A DNA stretch of 37,585 nucleotides, taken from positions 1 to 37,585 of the forward strand of contig JAIOQG010000116.1 in NCBI GenBank assembly GCA_021413465.1. The letters are read 5' to 3'. The notes under the pieces are model-generated. The model did no database searches. It was given only the letters and a program-made list of their open reading frames with translations, and was not told where the DNA came from. Shown piece by piece: positions 8,513 through 16,628 of the stretch. The stretch is from Alphaproteobacteria bacterium. Its GTDB lineage: Bacteria > Pseudomonadota > Alphaproteobacteria > Micropepsales > Micropepsaceae. The stretch's first letter is position 1. Each line of letters begins with the position of its first letter. The position numbers were made by a program, and so were the translations under genes.

Positions 8513-10044
8513 GCCAGGCCGGCACACTGACCTGGTTTGCACAGCACGAGACGCGACTGGCGTGGCGCGACGCGTTCGCGATGATGACGGGCGGGCGCGC
8601 CGACCGCGGGCGCAAGGTCGCCATCGGGATTCTTGCCTTCCAATTGTTCATCCATGCCGTGGCGTATTTTGCGATCGGAGGCATGGCGACGCTCGCGCTC
8701 GAAAATGACTTGCCGACGCTGATCGCCGTTACCGTCGGCGTCGTTTTGGCGGGCTCGGCGGTGTTGTCTCAAGCCATGGAAAGCGTGACGCGCACGTTCT
8801 ATTCGCGTTCGGATCTCGACCTGATCTTGAGTTCGCCGGCGCAGGCGCACAGCCTGTTTGCGGTGCGCATCGGCGCCATCGCCGTGTCCGTCGGCGCGAT
8901 GTCTTTGTTGCTGATCGGGCCTTTTATCAACGTTCTGGCGTGGCTCGGCGGCGTGCGCTGGCTGGGCGCTTACGGCGTGATCCTTGCGGTGGCGCTAACT
9001 GCGACCGCGCTTGCGATCGTTTTGACCGTCGGTCTTTTCAAACTTATCGGGCCAAAGCGGACGCGGCTTGTGGCGCAGATCGCCGCGGCGGTGATCGGCG
9101 GCTTGTTCGCCGTCGGGCTGCAGATGGCCGCCCTGTTTTCAACCGGAACGATGTCGCGCTTGGCGTTTCTACATTCCGACCAAGTCTTGGCGCACGCGCC
9201 CGGTGTCGACAGTGCCCTATGGTGGCCTGCACGCGCGGCGTTGGGCGACGTTCAAGCGCTGATCCTTGTCGTCATTGTGAGCCTGGCCGGGTTCGTGCTC
9301 GCGACCGTGCTCTTTGCGCCGCGCTTTGCGAATTTCGCGGTTGCGGCTTCAGGGGTCTCGCATGGCGGCACTCGTCTTCACGGCGCGGGGCGCGCGTTTC
9401 GCGTCGAGACGGCGTCCGCCGCTTTGCGCCGCAAGGAACGGCTGCTCATCCTGCGCGACCCGTGGTTGATCTCGCAGTCGTTGATGCAGTTGCTTTATCT
9501 GCTGCCGCCGGCGGCGCTGTTGTGGAACAATTATGCGGTTAGCGGCGGCGCGGCCGTCATCGTCGTGCCGGTGTTGGTGATGGCCTCCGGTCAACTTGCC
9601 GGAGCGCTCGCCTGGCTGACCATTTCCGGCGAAGATGCGCCGGACCTCGTGCTGACGGCACCGGTGGCGCCATCGCGACTTCTGCGCGCCAAGGTCGAAG
9701 CGGTGATGGATTGCATCGCCGTCGTGTTTTGCCCGTTCGTGATTGCGCTGGCTTTCATTTCACCAGGCGCGGCATTGGTGGCCGCGTGCGCCATCGCGGC
9801 GTCGGCGGCGTCGGCATCGGCCATCCAATTGTGGTTTCGTTCACAAGCCAAGCGCAGTCAGTTGCGCCGCCGCCATTCGTCGTCGCGCATTGCGACTCTC
9901 GCGGAGGCGCTTTCTTCAATCACGTGGGCCGCGGCCGGCGCCATTGCGGCGGCGGGCAGTTGGCTTGCGGTGTTCGTGGTGCTGATCGCAATCGGCATCG
10001 TCGCCGGTGTGCGGTACTTTAGCCCGGCGAGAGCGCAGGGTTAG
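8509..10044 (+). CDS. ABC-2-type transporter permease
   Basis: 511 aa with multiple hydrophobic segments; ATGA overlap with the ATPase gene. Confidence 0.8.
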   Translation: MSQAGTLTWFAQHETRLAWRDAFAMMTGGRADRGRKVAIGILAFQLFIHAVAYFAIGGMATLALENDLPTLIAVTVGVVLAGSAVLSQAMESVTRTFYSRSDLDLILSSPAQAHSLFAVRIGAIAVSVGAMSLLLIGPFINVLAWLGGVRWLGAYGVILAVALTATALAIVLTVGLFKLIGPKRTRLVAQIAAAVIGGLFAVGLQMAALFSTGTMSRLAFLHSDQVLAHAPGVDSALWWPARAALGDVQALILVVIVSLAGFVLATVLFAPRFANFAVAASGVSHGGTRLHGAGRAFRVETASAALRRKERLLILRDPWLISQSLMQLLYLLPPAALLWNNYAVSGGAAVIVVPVLVMASGQLAGALAWLTISGEDAPDLVLTAPVAPSRLLRAKVEAVMDCIAVVFCPFVIALAFISPGAALVAACAIAASAASASAIQLWFRSQAKRSQLRRRHSSSRIATLAEALSSITWAAAGAIAAAGSWLAVFVVLIAIGIVAGVRYFSPARAQG

Positions 10045-10068
10045 ACTGCGCCGCGCGGCCGGGCGCCT

Positions 10069-11274
10069 TCAGTAGCGCATGTAAGGCTTTCGCTCGCGCA
10101 CCCACGCCTGTTCGTCCGGGTTCGTGAGCGCATCCAGATCTTTCGGAACCGCAGCTTTGTCGTCGACCCATTGGCGCAGCAGCGGCGAGCCGTTGATGAC
10201 GTCGATCGCGAGTTTGCCGTGTTCGTATTCGTACGGAAAATCGCGCCAGAGCGGGTAGTCGGGATAGAGGCGGCGGATCGCTTTAAAGGCGAGCGTTTGG
10301 AGGCGCCAGGGTTTGAACGCTGCGTGATCGTAATGGCTGGGGTCTTCCGTGTGAGTCTGTATGCCGTTGCAGAGTTTGCCGACGTGCTTGTGGAAGGTGG
10401 GTTCGAACCAGCAGTCGCGCAGCGTGCAGCCTTTGAGCCAGTGTGGCGCTAAGGCGTGCATTTCTTTCATGACAGCCTTTGCGTCGATGTCGGGCGCGCC
10501 GAAGATTTCGAGCGGGCGCGTGGTGCCGCGGCCCTCCGAGAGCGTCGTGCCTTCGAGCATCACCGTGCCGGCATAGGCGCGCGCCATCCAGAGATTCGGC
10601 GCGTTGGGGCTGGGGTTTACCCAAGTGCGTTGGCCCAAGGGCCAGCCGAAGCCGGGTGCGGCGTCAGGTTGCCAGCCTTGCATTTCGATGACGCGATAGT
10701 CGACGTCGAGTTTCAGCGTTTTGATGAACCATGATCCAAGCTCGCCGAGCGTCAGGCCGTGGCGCATCGGCATGGGACCAGCGCCGACGAAACTTTCCCA
10801 ACCGGGGCGCAGCGTCAGGCCTTCGATGGGGCGGCCGGCGGGATTGGGGCGGTCCAAAACCCAGACGGCTTTCTTATGGTTCGCCGCCGCTTCCAGCATG
10901 TAGCGCAGCGTCGTGATGAAGGTGTAGATGCGGCAGCCCAGATCCTGCAGATCGACGAGGACGACATCGAACGCGTCCATCATCGCGCCGGTCGGCTTGC
11001 GCACTTCGCCGTAGAGGCTGAATACGGGGACGCCGTGAACGGGGTCGTTGAAGTTCGGCGATTCGACCATGTTGTCTTGCTTGTCGCCGCGCAATCCGTG
11101 CTGGGGCCCGAACGCGGCGGTGAGCTTGATATCGCCGGTGGCGGCAAGCGCGTCGAGCGAATGGGTCAAGTTTTGCGTCACCGAAGCCGGGTGCGCGACG
11201 AGCGCGACGCGCTTGCCCTGCAGGGGCGCGCGAAGTGCAGGCTCGGAGAGCAGTCTGTCGATGCCAAATTTCAT
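10069..11274 (-). CDS. DUF1343 family protein (NamZ / exo-beta-N-acetylmuramidase-like)
   Basis: MKFGIDRLLSEPALRAPLQGKRVALVAHPASVTQNLTHSLDALAA...AAFGPQHGLRGDKQDNM...VLDRPNPAGRPIEG; DUF1343 motifs. Confidence 0.88.
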   Translation of the reverse strand: MKFGIDRLLSEPALRAPLQGKRVALVAHPASVTQNLTHSLDALAATGDIKLTAAFGPQHGLRGDKQDNMVESPNFNDPVHGVPVFSLYGEVRKPTGAMMDAFDVVLVDLQDLGCRIYTFITTLRYMLEAAANHKKAVWVLDRPNPAGRPIEGLTLRPGWESFVGAGPMPMRHGLTLGELGSWFIKTLKLDVDYRVIEMQGWQPDAAPGFGWPLGQRTWVNPSPNAPNLWMARAYAGTVMLEGTTLSEGRGTTRPLEIFGAPDIDAKAVMKEMHALAPHWLKGCTLRDCWFEPTFHKHVGKLCNGIQTHTEDPSHYDHAAFKPWRLQTLAFKAIRRLYPDYPLWRDFPYEYEHGKLAIDVINGSPLLRQWVDDKAAVPKDLDALTNPDEQAWVRERKPYMRY

Positions 11275-11280
11275 GTCAGC

Positions 11281-11823
11281 TCACGCAGTTGGAAGTTCGA
11301 GGGCGAATCCGTCGGGGTGATGAAAGTCGGGTTTGCCCGGAGGGTGCGCAAGGGCCCAGTAGGATTTGCGGCCATTCGCTTCTTCGATCACCGCCGAGAG
11401 GGCGAGATGCCACGGAGCATTGGTCGGAATGAGTTGGAGGTCGAGCACGGCTTTTAGCTCGAAGTTCTGGGCGGCTACGGTCACGTCAGTTCGCGGCGGG
11501 CGTATTGCGTTCGGCGCGCTCATGCCTTCGCGATATCCCGTGAAGCGATACGCGGCCCATTGCGTCGATGGCGCGAAGTTGAATTCGTAATATTCAGCAC
11601 CGCTTCCGGCGCGGATAAATACTTCAAGGCAAGTCGTGCGCCAAAGTTCGTCAGTGCGCGTGGGGGCGGTTGACGGTGGCAAACGCAAGTTGCCCGTCAG
11701 GCCGGTGACGAGATAGGTCAGCACCAGGGCGCCCGGACTCGGACGCGAAACCCCGACTGAGATGCCCGAAACGACATCGCACGGGGTGTCGGCGTGCGGC
11801 TTCAGCGTCGTGCGCGTGTCCAT
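11281..11823 (-). CDS. DOMON-like domain protein
   Basis: TDELWRTTCLEVFIRAGSGAEYYEFNFAPSTQWAAYRFTGYREGM...SYWALAHPPGKPDFHHPDGFALEL; stop lies 6 bp before the DUF1343 start. Confidence 0.75.
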   Translation of the reverse strand: MDTRTTLKPHADTPCDVVSGISVGVSRPSPGALVLTYLVTGLTGNLRLPPSTAPTRTDELWRTTCLEVFIRAGSGAEYYEFNFAPSTQWAAYRFTGYREGMSAPNAIRPPRTDVTVAAQNFELKAVLDLQLIPTNAPWHLALSAVIEEANGRKSYWALAHPPGKPDFHHPDGFALELPTA

Positions 11824-11826
11824 TCG

Positions 11827-12291
11827 TTAGCGCCGCTCGCCACCCGCGTCACGATGTATCGTCACGCAGCCGATCGCATCGTCGGGGTAGTGGATCGTCT
11901 CTTGACCAACCTTTCGTGTTCCGATTGCGATAAAGACAGCCGGAGCTTGCGACTTGTTCGCTAGGTGGTGGGCATTGGCACTGCCGGCGCGGAATCCCGC
12001 GAACGAACCCGCAGTCAAAGTGTGCTCGCCGTTGTCATCGATCAGAGTTAGTTCTCCAGACAAGACGAAGACAAACTCGTCTTCGCCTTCGTGCCAATGC
12101 CGCAGACTTGAGATCGACCCAGGTTCGAGCATGACGTGATTTACACCGAACTGCGCAATTCCAGCGACCTTGCCCAGTTGCGCCTCGTGCTTGCCGGCGA
12201 AGAGATCCCTTTTGATGGGACTCGAGATCGATGCAGGCAAGCCAACCTGCACAGGCACTTGCGAGATGTGCCGAAGCTTGGTCTCCGCCAT
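11827..12291 (-). CDS. cupin domain-containing protein
   Basis: LRHWHEGEDEFVFVLSGELTLIDDNGEHTLTAGSFAGFRAGSANAHHL; cupin motif. Start taken at MAETKLRH. Confidence 0.9.
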   Translation of the reverse strand: MAETKLRHISQVPVQVGLPASISSPIKRDLFAGKHEAQLGKVAGIAQFGVNHVMLEPGSISSLRHWHEGEDEFVFVLSGELTLIDDNGEHTLTAGSFAGFRAGSANAHHLANKSQAPAVFIAIGTRKVGQETIHYPDDAIGCVTIHRDAGGERR

Positions 12292-12319
12292 TGCGCAACT
12301 CCCGTTCATGCGCGCTTTT

Positions 12320-13321
12320 TCAACCCACCCGCACCATGCGCTTGCCGAAATTGTCGCCGGCGAGGAGGCCGATAAGGGCTTTCGGGGTGTTTTCGATGCC
12401 GTCCATGATGTCTTCCGGCACTTTGATTTGGCCGGACTTCACCCATGATTGGAGGTCGCTCATCGCCTTGTCGCGCTCGGCGTTGAAGTCCATCACGATG
12501 AAGCCTTGCATCGTCAGGCGCTTGGTCACGATCAAGCCCGGAATGCCGCGAGGGCCGTGGCGGGGGGCGGCGCCGTCGTATTGGCTGACCGCGCCGCAGC
12601 AGGAGATGCGGCCGTGATTGTTCATGCGGAAAAGGCAGGCTTCCAAGATGTCGCCACCGACATTGTCGAAATAGACGTCGATGCCCTTAGGGGCGGCGTC
12701 CTTGAGTGCGCCGCCGACGGCTTGTGCCTTGTAGTCAATCACGGCATCGAAGCCGAGGTCGCTTTTCAGCCAAGCGCATTTCTTTTCGCCGCCCGCGATG
12801 CCGATGACGCGGCAGCCTTTGAGTTTTGCAATTTGGCCAACGAAGACGCCGACGGAACCGGCTGCCGCCGAGACAACCACGGTCTCGCCCGCTTTCGGTT
12901 TGCCGACGTTGAGCAGGCCGAAATATGCCGTGAGGCCCGCGATGCCATAGACGCTGAGCAGGTGCGAGAGCGGTTCGATGCGCGGGAGTTTTTGCGCGTG
13001 CTTTGCGGGCAGTGCGGCGTATTCCTGCCAGCCGGTGTCGGCGAAGACGAGGTCGCCGTTCGCGAAGCCGGGTGCCTTTGCCTCCACGACTTCTGCGACG
13101 GCACCGCCGGCCATCACCTGCCCCGCCTCGATCGCGGCGCGGTAGGTGGCGCCTTGCATCCAGGCGCGGTTGGCGGCGTCGAGAGAGATCAACTTCGTCT
13201 TGAGCAGAAGTTCGCCGTCTTTTGCTTGCGGCATCGCTCCTTGCGCGAGGCGGAAGTGTTCGGGCCCGAGTTTGTCTTTCGGGAGTTCGACGATGTGGAT
13301 CTGGCGGTTGACGGCGGTCAT
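12320..13321 (-). CDS. NADP-dependent MDR-superfamily oxidoreductase (CurA-like)
   Basis: GIAGLTAYFGLLNVGKPKAGETVVVSAAAGSVGVFVGQIAKLKGCRVIGIAGG; MDR Rossmann signature. Confidence 0.9.
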   Translation of the reverse strand: MTAVNRQIHIVELPKDKLGPEHFRLAQGAMPQAKDGELLLKTKLISLDAANRAWMQGATYRAAIEAGQVMAGGAVAEVVEAKAPGFANGDLVFADTGWQEYAALPAKHAQKLPRIEPLSHLLSVYGIAGLTAYFGLLNVGKPKAGETVVVSAAAGSVGVFVGQIAKLKGCRVIGIAGGEKKCAWLKSDLGFDAVIDYKAQAVGGALKDAAPKGIDVYFDNVGGDILEACLFRMNNHGRISCCGAVSQYDGAAPRHGPRGIPGLIVTKRLTMQGFIVMDFNAERDKAMSDLQSWVKSGQIKVPEDIMDGIENTPKALIGLLAGDNFGKRMVRVG

Positions 13322-13388
13322 GGCGTTTGGTCCGGGTTTGGCCCGATGAGGATAGCTTCGGCGCCGAGAAAGAAGAAGGAAGAAAAGT

Positions 13389-13550
13389 GATTCACGCGAA
13401 GACGCGAAAAGAAGGAATGAAGGAATGGCGCTTCGCGCCGAACTCGCTCCTGGCGCGAAGCGCCGGCAATCCTTCGGTCGCGGGCTTCGATGACGTTGGA
13501 ATTTGTTTTCGCGTCTTATCTTTTTCTTTTCGCGGCTTCGCGAGAATTCT
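13389..13550. repeat. Intergenic composite repeat element 2 (same core palindrome as element 1)
   Basis: Left arm GATTCACGCGAAGACGCGAAAAGAAGG at 13389-13415; GGCGCTTCGCGCC at 13427-13439, its reverse complement GGCGCGAAGCGCC at 13452-13464; right arm TTTTCGCGGCTTCGCGAGAATTC is an imperfect inverted copy of the left arm. Confidence 0.75.
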
Positions 13551-13561
13551 CTTCTTCCCGC

Positions 13562-14500
13562 CTAGCCCTCGAACGCCTTGCGCAGGGCTTTGGCGGCGTC
13601 GGCGATCGCCGTGCGGGCCACCGGCAGCACGCCTTGCATGTTGAAGAAGCCGTGCACCATGCCGGGATAGTCGACATGAACCGCGGCGACGCCGGCCCGG
13701 TTGAGTTTGTCGGCGTAGGCTTTGCCCTCATCCCGCAGCGGATCGAAGCCCGCGGTCACGACGTAGGCGCGCGGCAGGCCCGCGACATCGGGTGCCGCCA
13801 GCGGCGAGACGCGCCAATCGTTTGGGTCGGAGCCCGGCGCGTATTGATCGAAGAACCAGGTCATGGCCTGCTTCTCCAACACGTAGCCTTGGGCGAAAGC
13901 ATTCATCGACTTGGTTTCGGCTTTGAATTGCGTGACCGGATAGATCAAAAGTTGGTAGACCAAACGCGGGCCGCTTTTCTTTGCCATCAGGCACATAACG
14001 GCCGCCAAATTGCCGCCGGCGGAGTCGCCACCGACCGCGATGCGGTTCGCGTCGATGCCGAGATTCGATGCGTTTTGCTCGACCCATTTCACCGCGGCAT
14101 AGCAATCGTCGACGGCGGCGGGAAACTTGTGCTCGGGCGCCAGCCGATAGTCGACCGAGATCACGCGCGCGCCGGTGTCGTTCGTGAGCGTGCGGCAGAG
14201 CGCGTCATGCGTGTCCAGATCGCCGATCACCCAGCCGCCGCCGTGAAAATAGACGAGCGCAGGCAGCGCCGCGCCGCCGCCGGCCACCGGCGAATAAAGG
14301 CGCAGCTTGATCTGATCGCCGGATGGACCCGCGAACGAAACGTTTTCAATCTTGCCGATGGCGATGCCTTGCGGCTCCAGCGTTTGCGACATCATGCGGT
14401 AGAGTTCGCGACCCTGCCCTGGCGGCACCTCCCACAGCTTCGGCATGGGGTTGGCTGCCATTTGTTCGAGCAGGCCTTTTACTATCGCGTCGAGCGGCAT
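13562..14500 (-). CDS. alpha/beta hydrolase fold-3 (HSL-type) esterase
   Basis: LVYFHGGGWVIGDLDTHDALCR (HGGG oxyanion motif), VGGDSAGGNLAAVMC nucleophile elbow, MVHGFFNM. Start trimmed to MPLDAIVKG. Confidence 0.92.
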   Translation of the reverse strand: MPLDAIVKGLLEQMAANPMPKLWEVPPGQGRELYRMMSQTLEPQGIAIGKIENVSFAGPSGDQIKLRLYSPVAGGGAALPALVYFHGGGWVIGDLDTHDALCRTLTNDTGARVISVDYRLAPEHKFPAAVDDCYAAVKWVEQNASNLGIDANRIAVGGDSAGGNLAAVMCLMAKKSGPRLVYQLLIYPVTQFKAETKSMNAFAQGYVLEKQAMTWFFDQYAPGSDPNDWRVSPLAAPDVAGLPRAYVVTAGFDPLRDEGKAYADKLNRAGVAAVHVDYPGMVHGFFNMQGVLPVARTAIADAAKALRKAFEG

Positions 14501-14573
14501 TTCATCGGACCTTTTTGCGGTATCGTCGGCGGCATCAAATAGGCGCGACAAGGCGTGTGCAAGGCGGAAGCAT

Positions 14574-14690
14574 TCAACCGGGAGCGCTCTCAACAACTTC
14601 GACGCGATCATCGATGGCGATTTCGCCCGGCGTTAACACTTTGCCGCCGACGCCTGCGCTCCGTTCCGGTTGCAATGTAGCGTGCCGCAT
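14574..14690 (-). pseudogene. Short ORF (38 aa) resembling the C-terminal tail of a MOSC-domain protein; possible gene remnant
   Basis: MRHATLQPERSAGVGGKVLTPGEIAIDDRVEVVESAPG; pattern AGVGGKVLTPGEIAIDDRVEV resembles MOSC C-termini. The ATG overlaps the stop of the upstream CoA ligase (TGATG). Confidence 0.4.
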
Positions 14691-16552
14691 CAGACAACGA
14701 TCACGTCCTGTGGCGGCACTCTGGCGTAGAGCGCCTCAACGAGTTTGGCGCGGCGGTCGAGGGTGGCGCGTTGGTTGACGTAGCCCTTGTCGGTGATTTC
14801 GTGGCCGTCGATCGACGGGGGTTCGCTCATGAGCATGAGGCGCATGACTTTGCCGGAGGATCCGCCGGCGTTCTTGTTGTGCTTGCGCAGACCTTCGCGC
14901 ACAAAGTCGATCACGGCTTGCGAGCGCAAGATTTCGTCGGGTGTTGCGAGATTCGCGTCGGCGCAGATTTCGCGCGCCGCGCCCATGTTCGGCCAGGCGA
15001 GAACGCCGACGAATTCCTTGTCGAGCCCGGCGATGACGCAATCTTGGACCAGCGGCGAGAGCGCCGCGATGACTTCGGCGCGCAAGGTTCCGACCGAAAC
15101 CCAGGTGCCGGAAGAGAGTTTGAAGTCCTCCGTCACGCGGCCGTCGAAGATGAGGCCTTTTGCGGGTTCGTAAGGGTCGACGAATTTCGCGGCGTCGCCC
15201 AGTTTGTAGAAGCCTTCCTCGTCGAAGGCGGCCTGCGTGAGATCGGGGCGATTGAGGTAACCGGGCGTGACGGTGGGTCCCTTGACGCGTACTTCGAGTT
15301 TCTGACCGTTGGGCACTAGCTTTAACGTGATGCCCGGTAGCGGCAGGCCGATGAGGCCGACGCGCTCGGTGATCCAATGAACGACGGTGATGCCTTGCGT
15401 TTCGGTGGCGCCGTACATCGTCGTGAGCGCGATGCGATGGCCGGTCGATTTGATTGCCAGCGCCTGCATGCGTTCGTAGAGGTCGTCGGAAAGCGTGGCG
15501 CCGCCGTAGCCCATGTAGCGCAGCTTCGCGAAGAACTTGTCGCGCAGCGCGTCGTCGCGTTCCATCGCTTCGGCAAGCATCGCAAACGCAATGGGCGCCG
15601 AGCCGAAAACGAGCGGCGAGATTTCGCGCAAATTGCGCATTGTCTCGTCGAACATGCCCGGAATGGGCTTGCCGTTGTCGAGGTAGACGGTGCCGCCTGC
15701 ATTCAGATTGCCGTTGAAGCCGATATTGCCGGCGGAGATGTGGTTCCAAGGCATCCATTCGAGGCTTTCGGGAATCTCGTCGGGGTCCTTCGGTTCGGCG
15801 CGCAACGATTCCTGCGCGGCGACGACGGCGCACATCATGAGGTGAGTTTGAACGACGCCCTTGGGCATGCCGGTCGAGCCGGAGGTGAAGAGATACTTTG
15901 CGATCGTGTCGTGCGTGATCGCATCCATCGCGGCGCGGACGGCGGGACCTGCATTCGTTTGCAGCAGGCTGTCGTAGGACGTCGACGCCAGGTCGGGCGC
16001 CGGCGTGACGGTGACGATTTCGATGCCCGTGAGGTCGAGTGACTTCAACGCTTTGGCGTAGAGCGCGCCGTTATCGACAAAGATCATTTTCGGCTTCGTC
16101 AGATGGGCGACGTGGCGGAGTTTGCCGTGGTCTTGGCTGAACAACGAGTACGCGACGGAGACGGGCGCGACCGGCACGCGGGCTTTCATAGCGCCCAGCA
16201 TCATAACGGCGTGTTCGATCGAGTTGGACGAGAGGATCAGCAGCGGTGCATCGGGGCCGAGTTTGCGATCGAGCAAGCTTTGCGCGACGGCGCTAGCGCG
16301 CTGGTTCGCCTCGCCATAGGTCATAAAACGCCAAGGACCTTGCGGCGTGCGTTGGGCGATGAAGTTGCGTTGCGGGTGCTGTGCCGCGCGTTCTTCCAAG
16401 AGATGCGCGATCGAGCGGTGCATCGGCCCGAGGTCGTAGAGCGAGCGAATAATGTAGGAACCGTCGGCGCGCGCCTGCGAATAGATTTTCGGCGGCAGCA
16501 TCGGCAGAGGTTTGAACGGCGGCAAGGATTTCGACGCCAGTGTGGCGGTCAT
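14690..16552 (-). CDS. AMP-dependent acyl/aryl-CoA synthetase, feruloyl-CoA synthetase-like
   Basis: YLFTSGSTGMPKGVVQTHLMM AMP-binding motif; about 620 aa MTATLASKSLPPFKPLPML...; overall pattern of feruloyl-CoA synthase-like ligases. Start trimmed from the track ORF. Confidence 0.85.
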   Translation of the reverse strand: MTATLASKSLPPFKPLPMLPPKIYSQARADGSYIIRSLYDLGPMHRSIAHLLEERAAQHPQRNFIAQRTPQGPWRFMTYGEANQRASAVAQSLLDRKLGPDAPLLILSSNSIEHAVMMLGAMKARVPVAPVSVAYSLFSQDHGKLRHVAHLTKPKMIFVDNGALYAKALKSLDLTGIEIVTVTPAPDLASTSYDSLLQTNAGPAVRAAMDAITHDTIAKYLFTSGSTGMPKGVVQTHLMMCAVVAAQESLRAEPKDPDEIPESLEWMPWNHISAGNIGFNGNLNAGGTVYLDNGKPIPGMFDETMRNLREISPLVFGSAPIAFAMLAEAMERDDALRDKFFAKLRYMGYGGATLSDDLYERMQALAIKSTGHRIALTTMYGATETQGITVVHWITERVGLIGLPLPGITLKLVPNGQKLEVRVKGPTVTPGYLNRPDLTQAAFDEEGFYKLGDAAKFVDPYEPAKGLIFDGRVTEDFKLSSGTWVSVGTLRAEVIAALSPLVQDCVIAGLDKEFVGVLAWPNMGAAREICADANLATPDEILRSQAVIDFVREGLRKHNKNAGGSSGKVMRLMLMSEPPSIDGHEITDKGYVNQRATLDRRAKLVEALYARVPPQDVIVV

Positions 16553-16628
16553 TGGGCGTTCCTCAAGTTTCTCAAATGGCTTTATGGAACGATATTGCAC
16601 AAGCTGGACGAGATTGTCGCGGGGGCGA

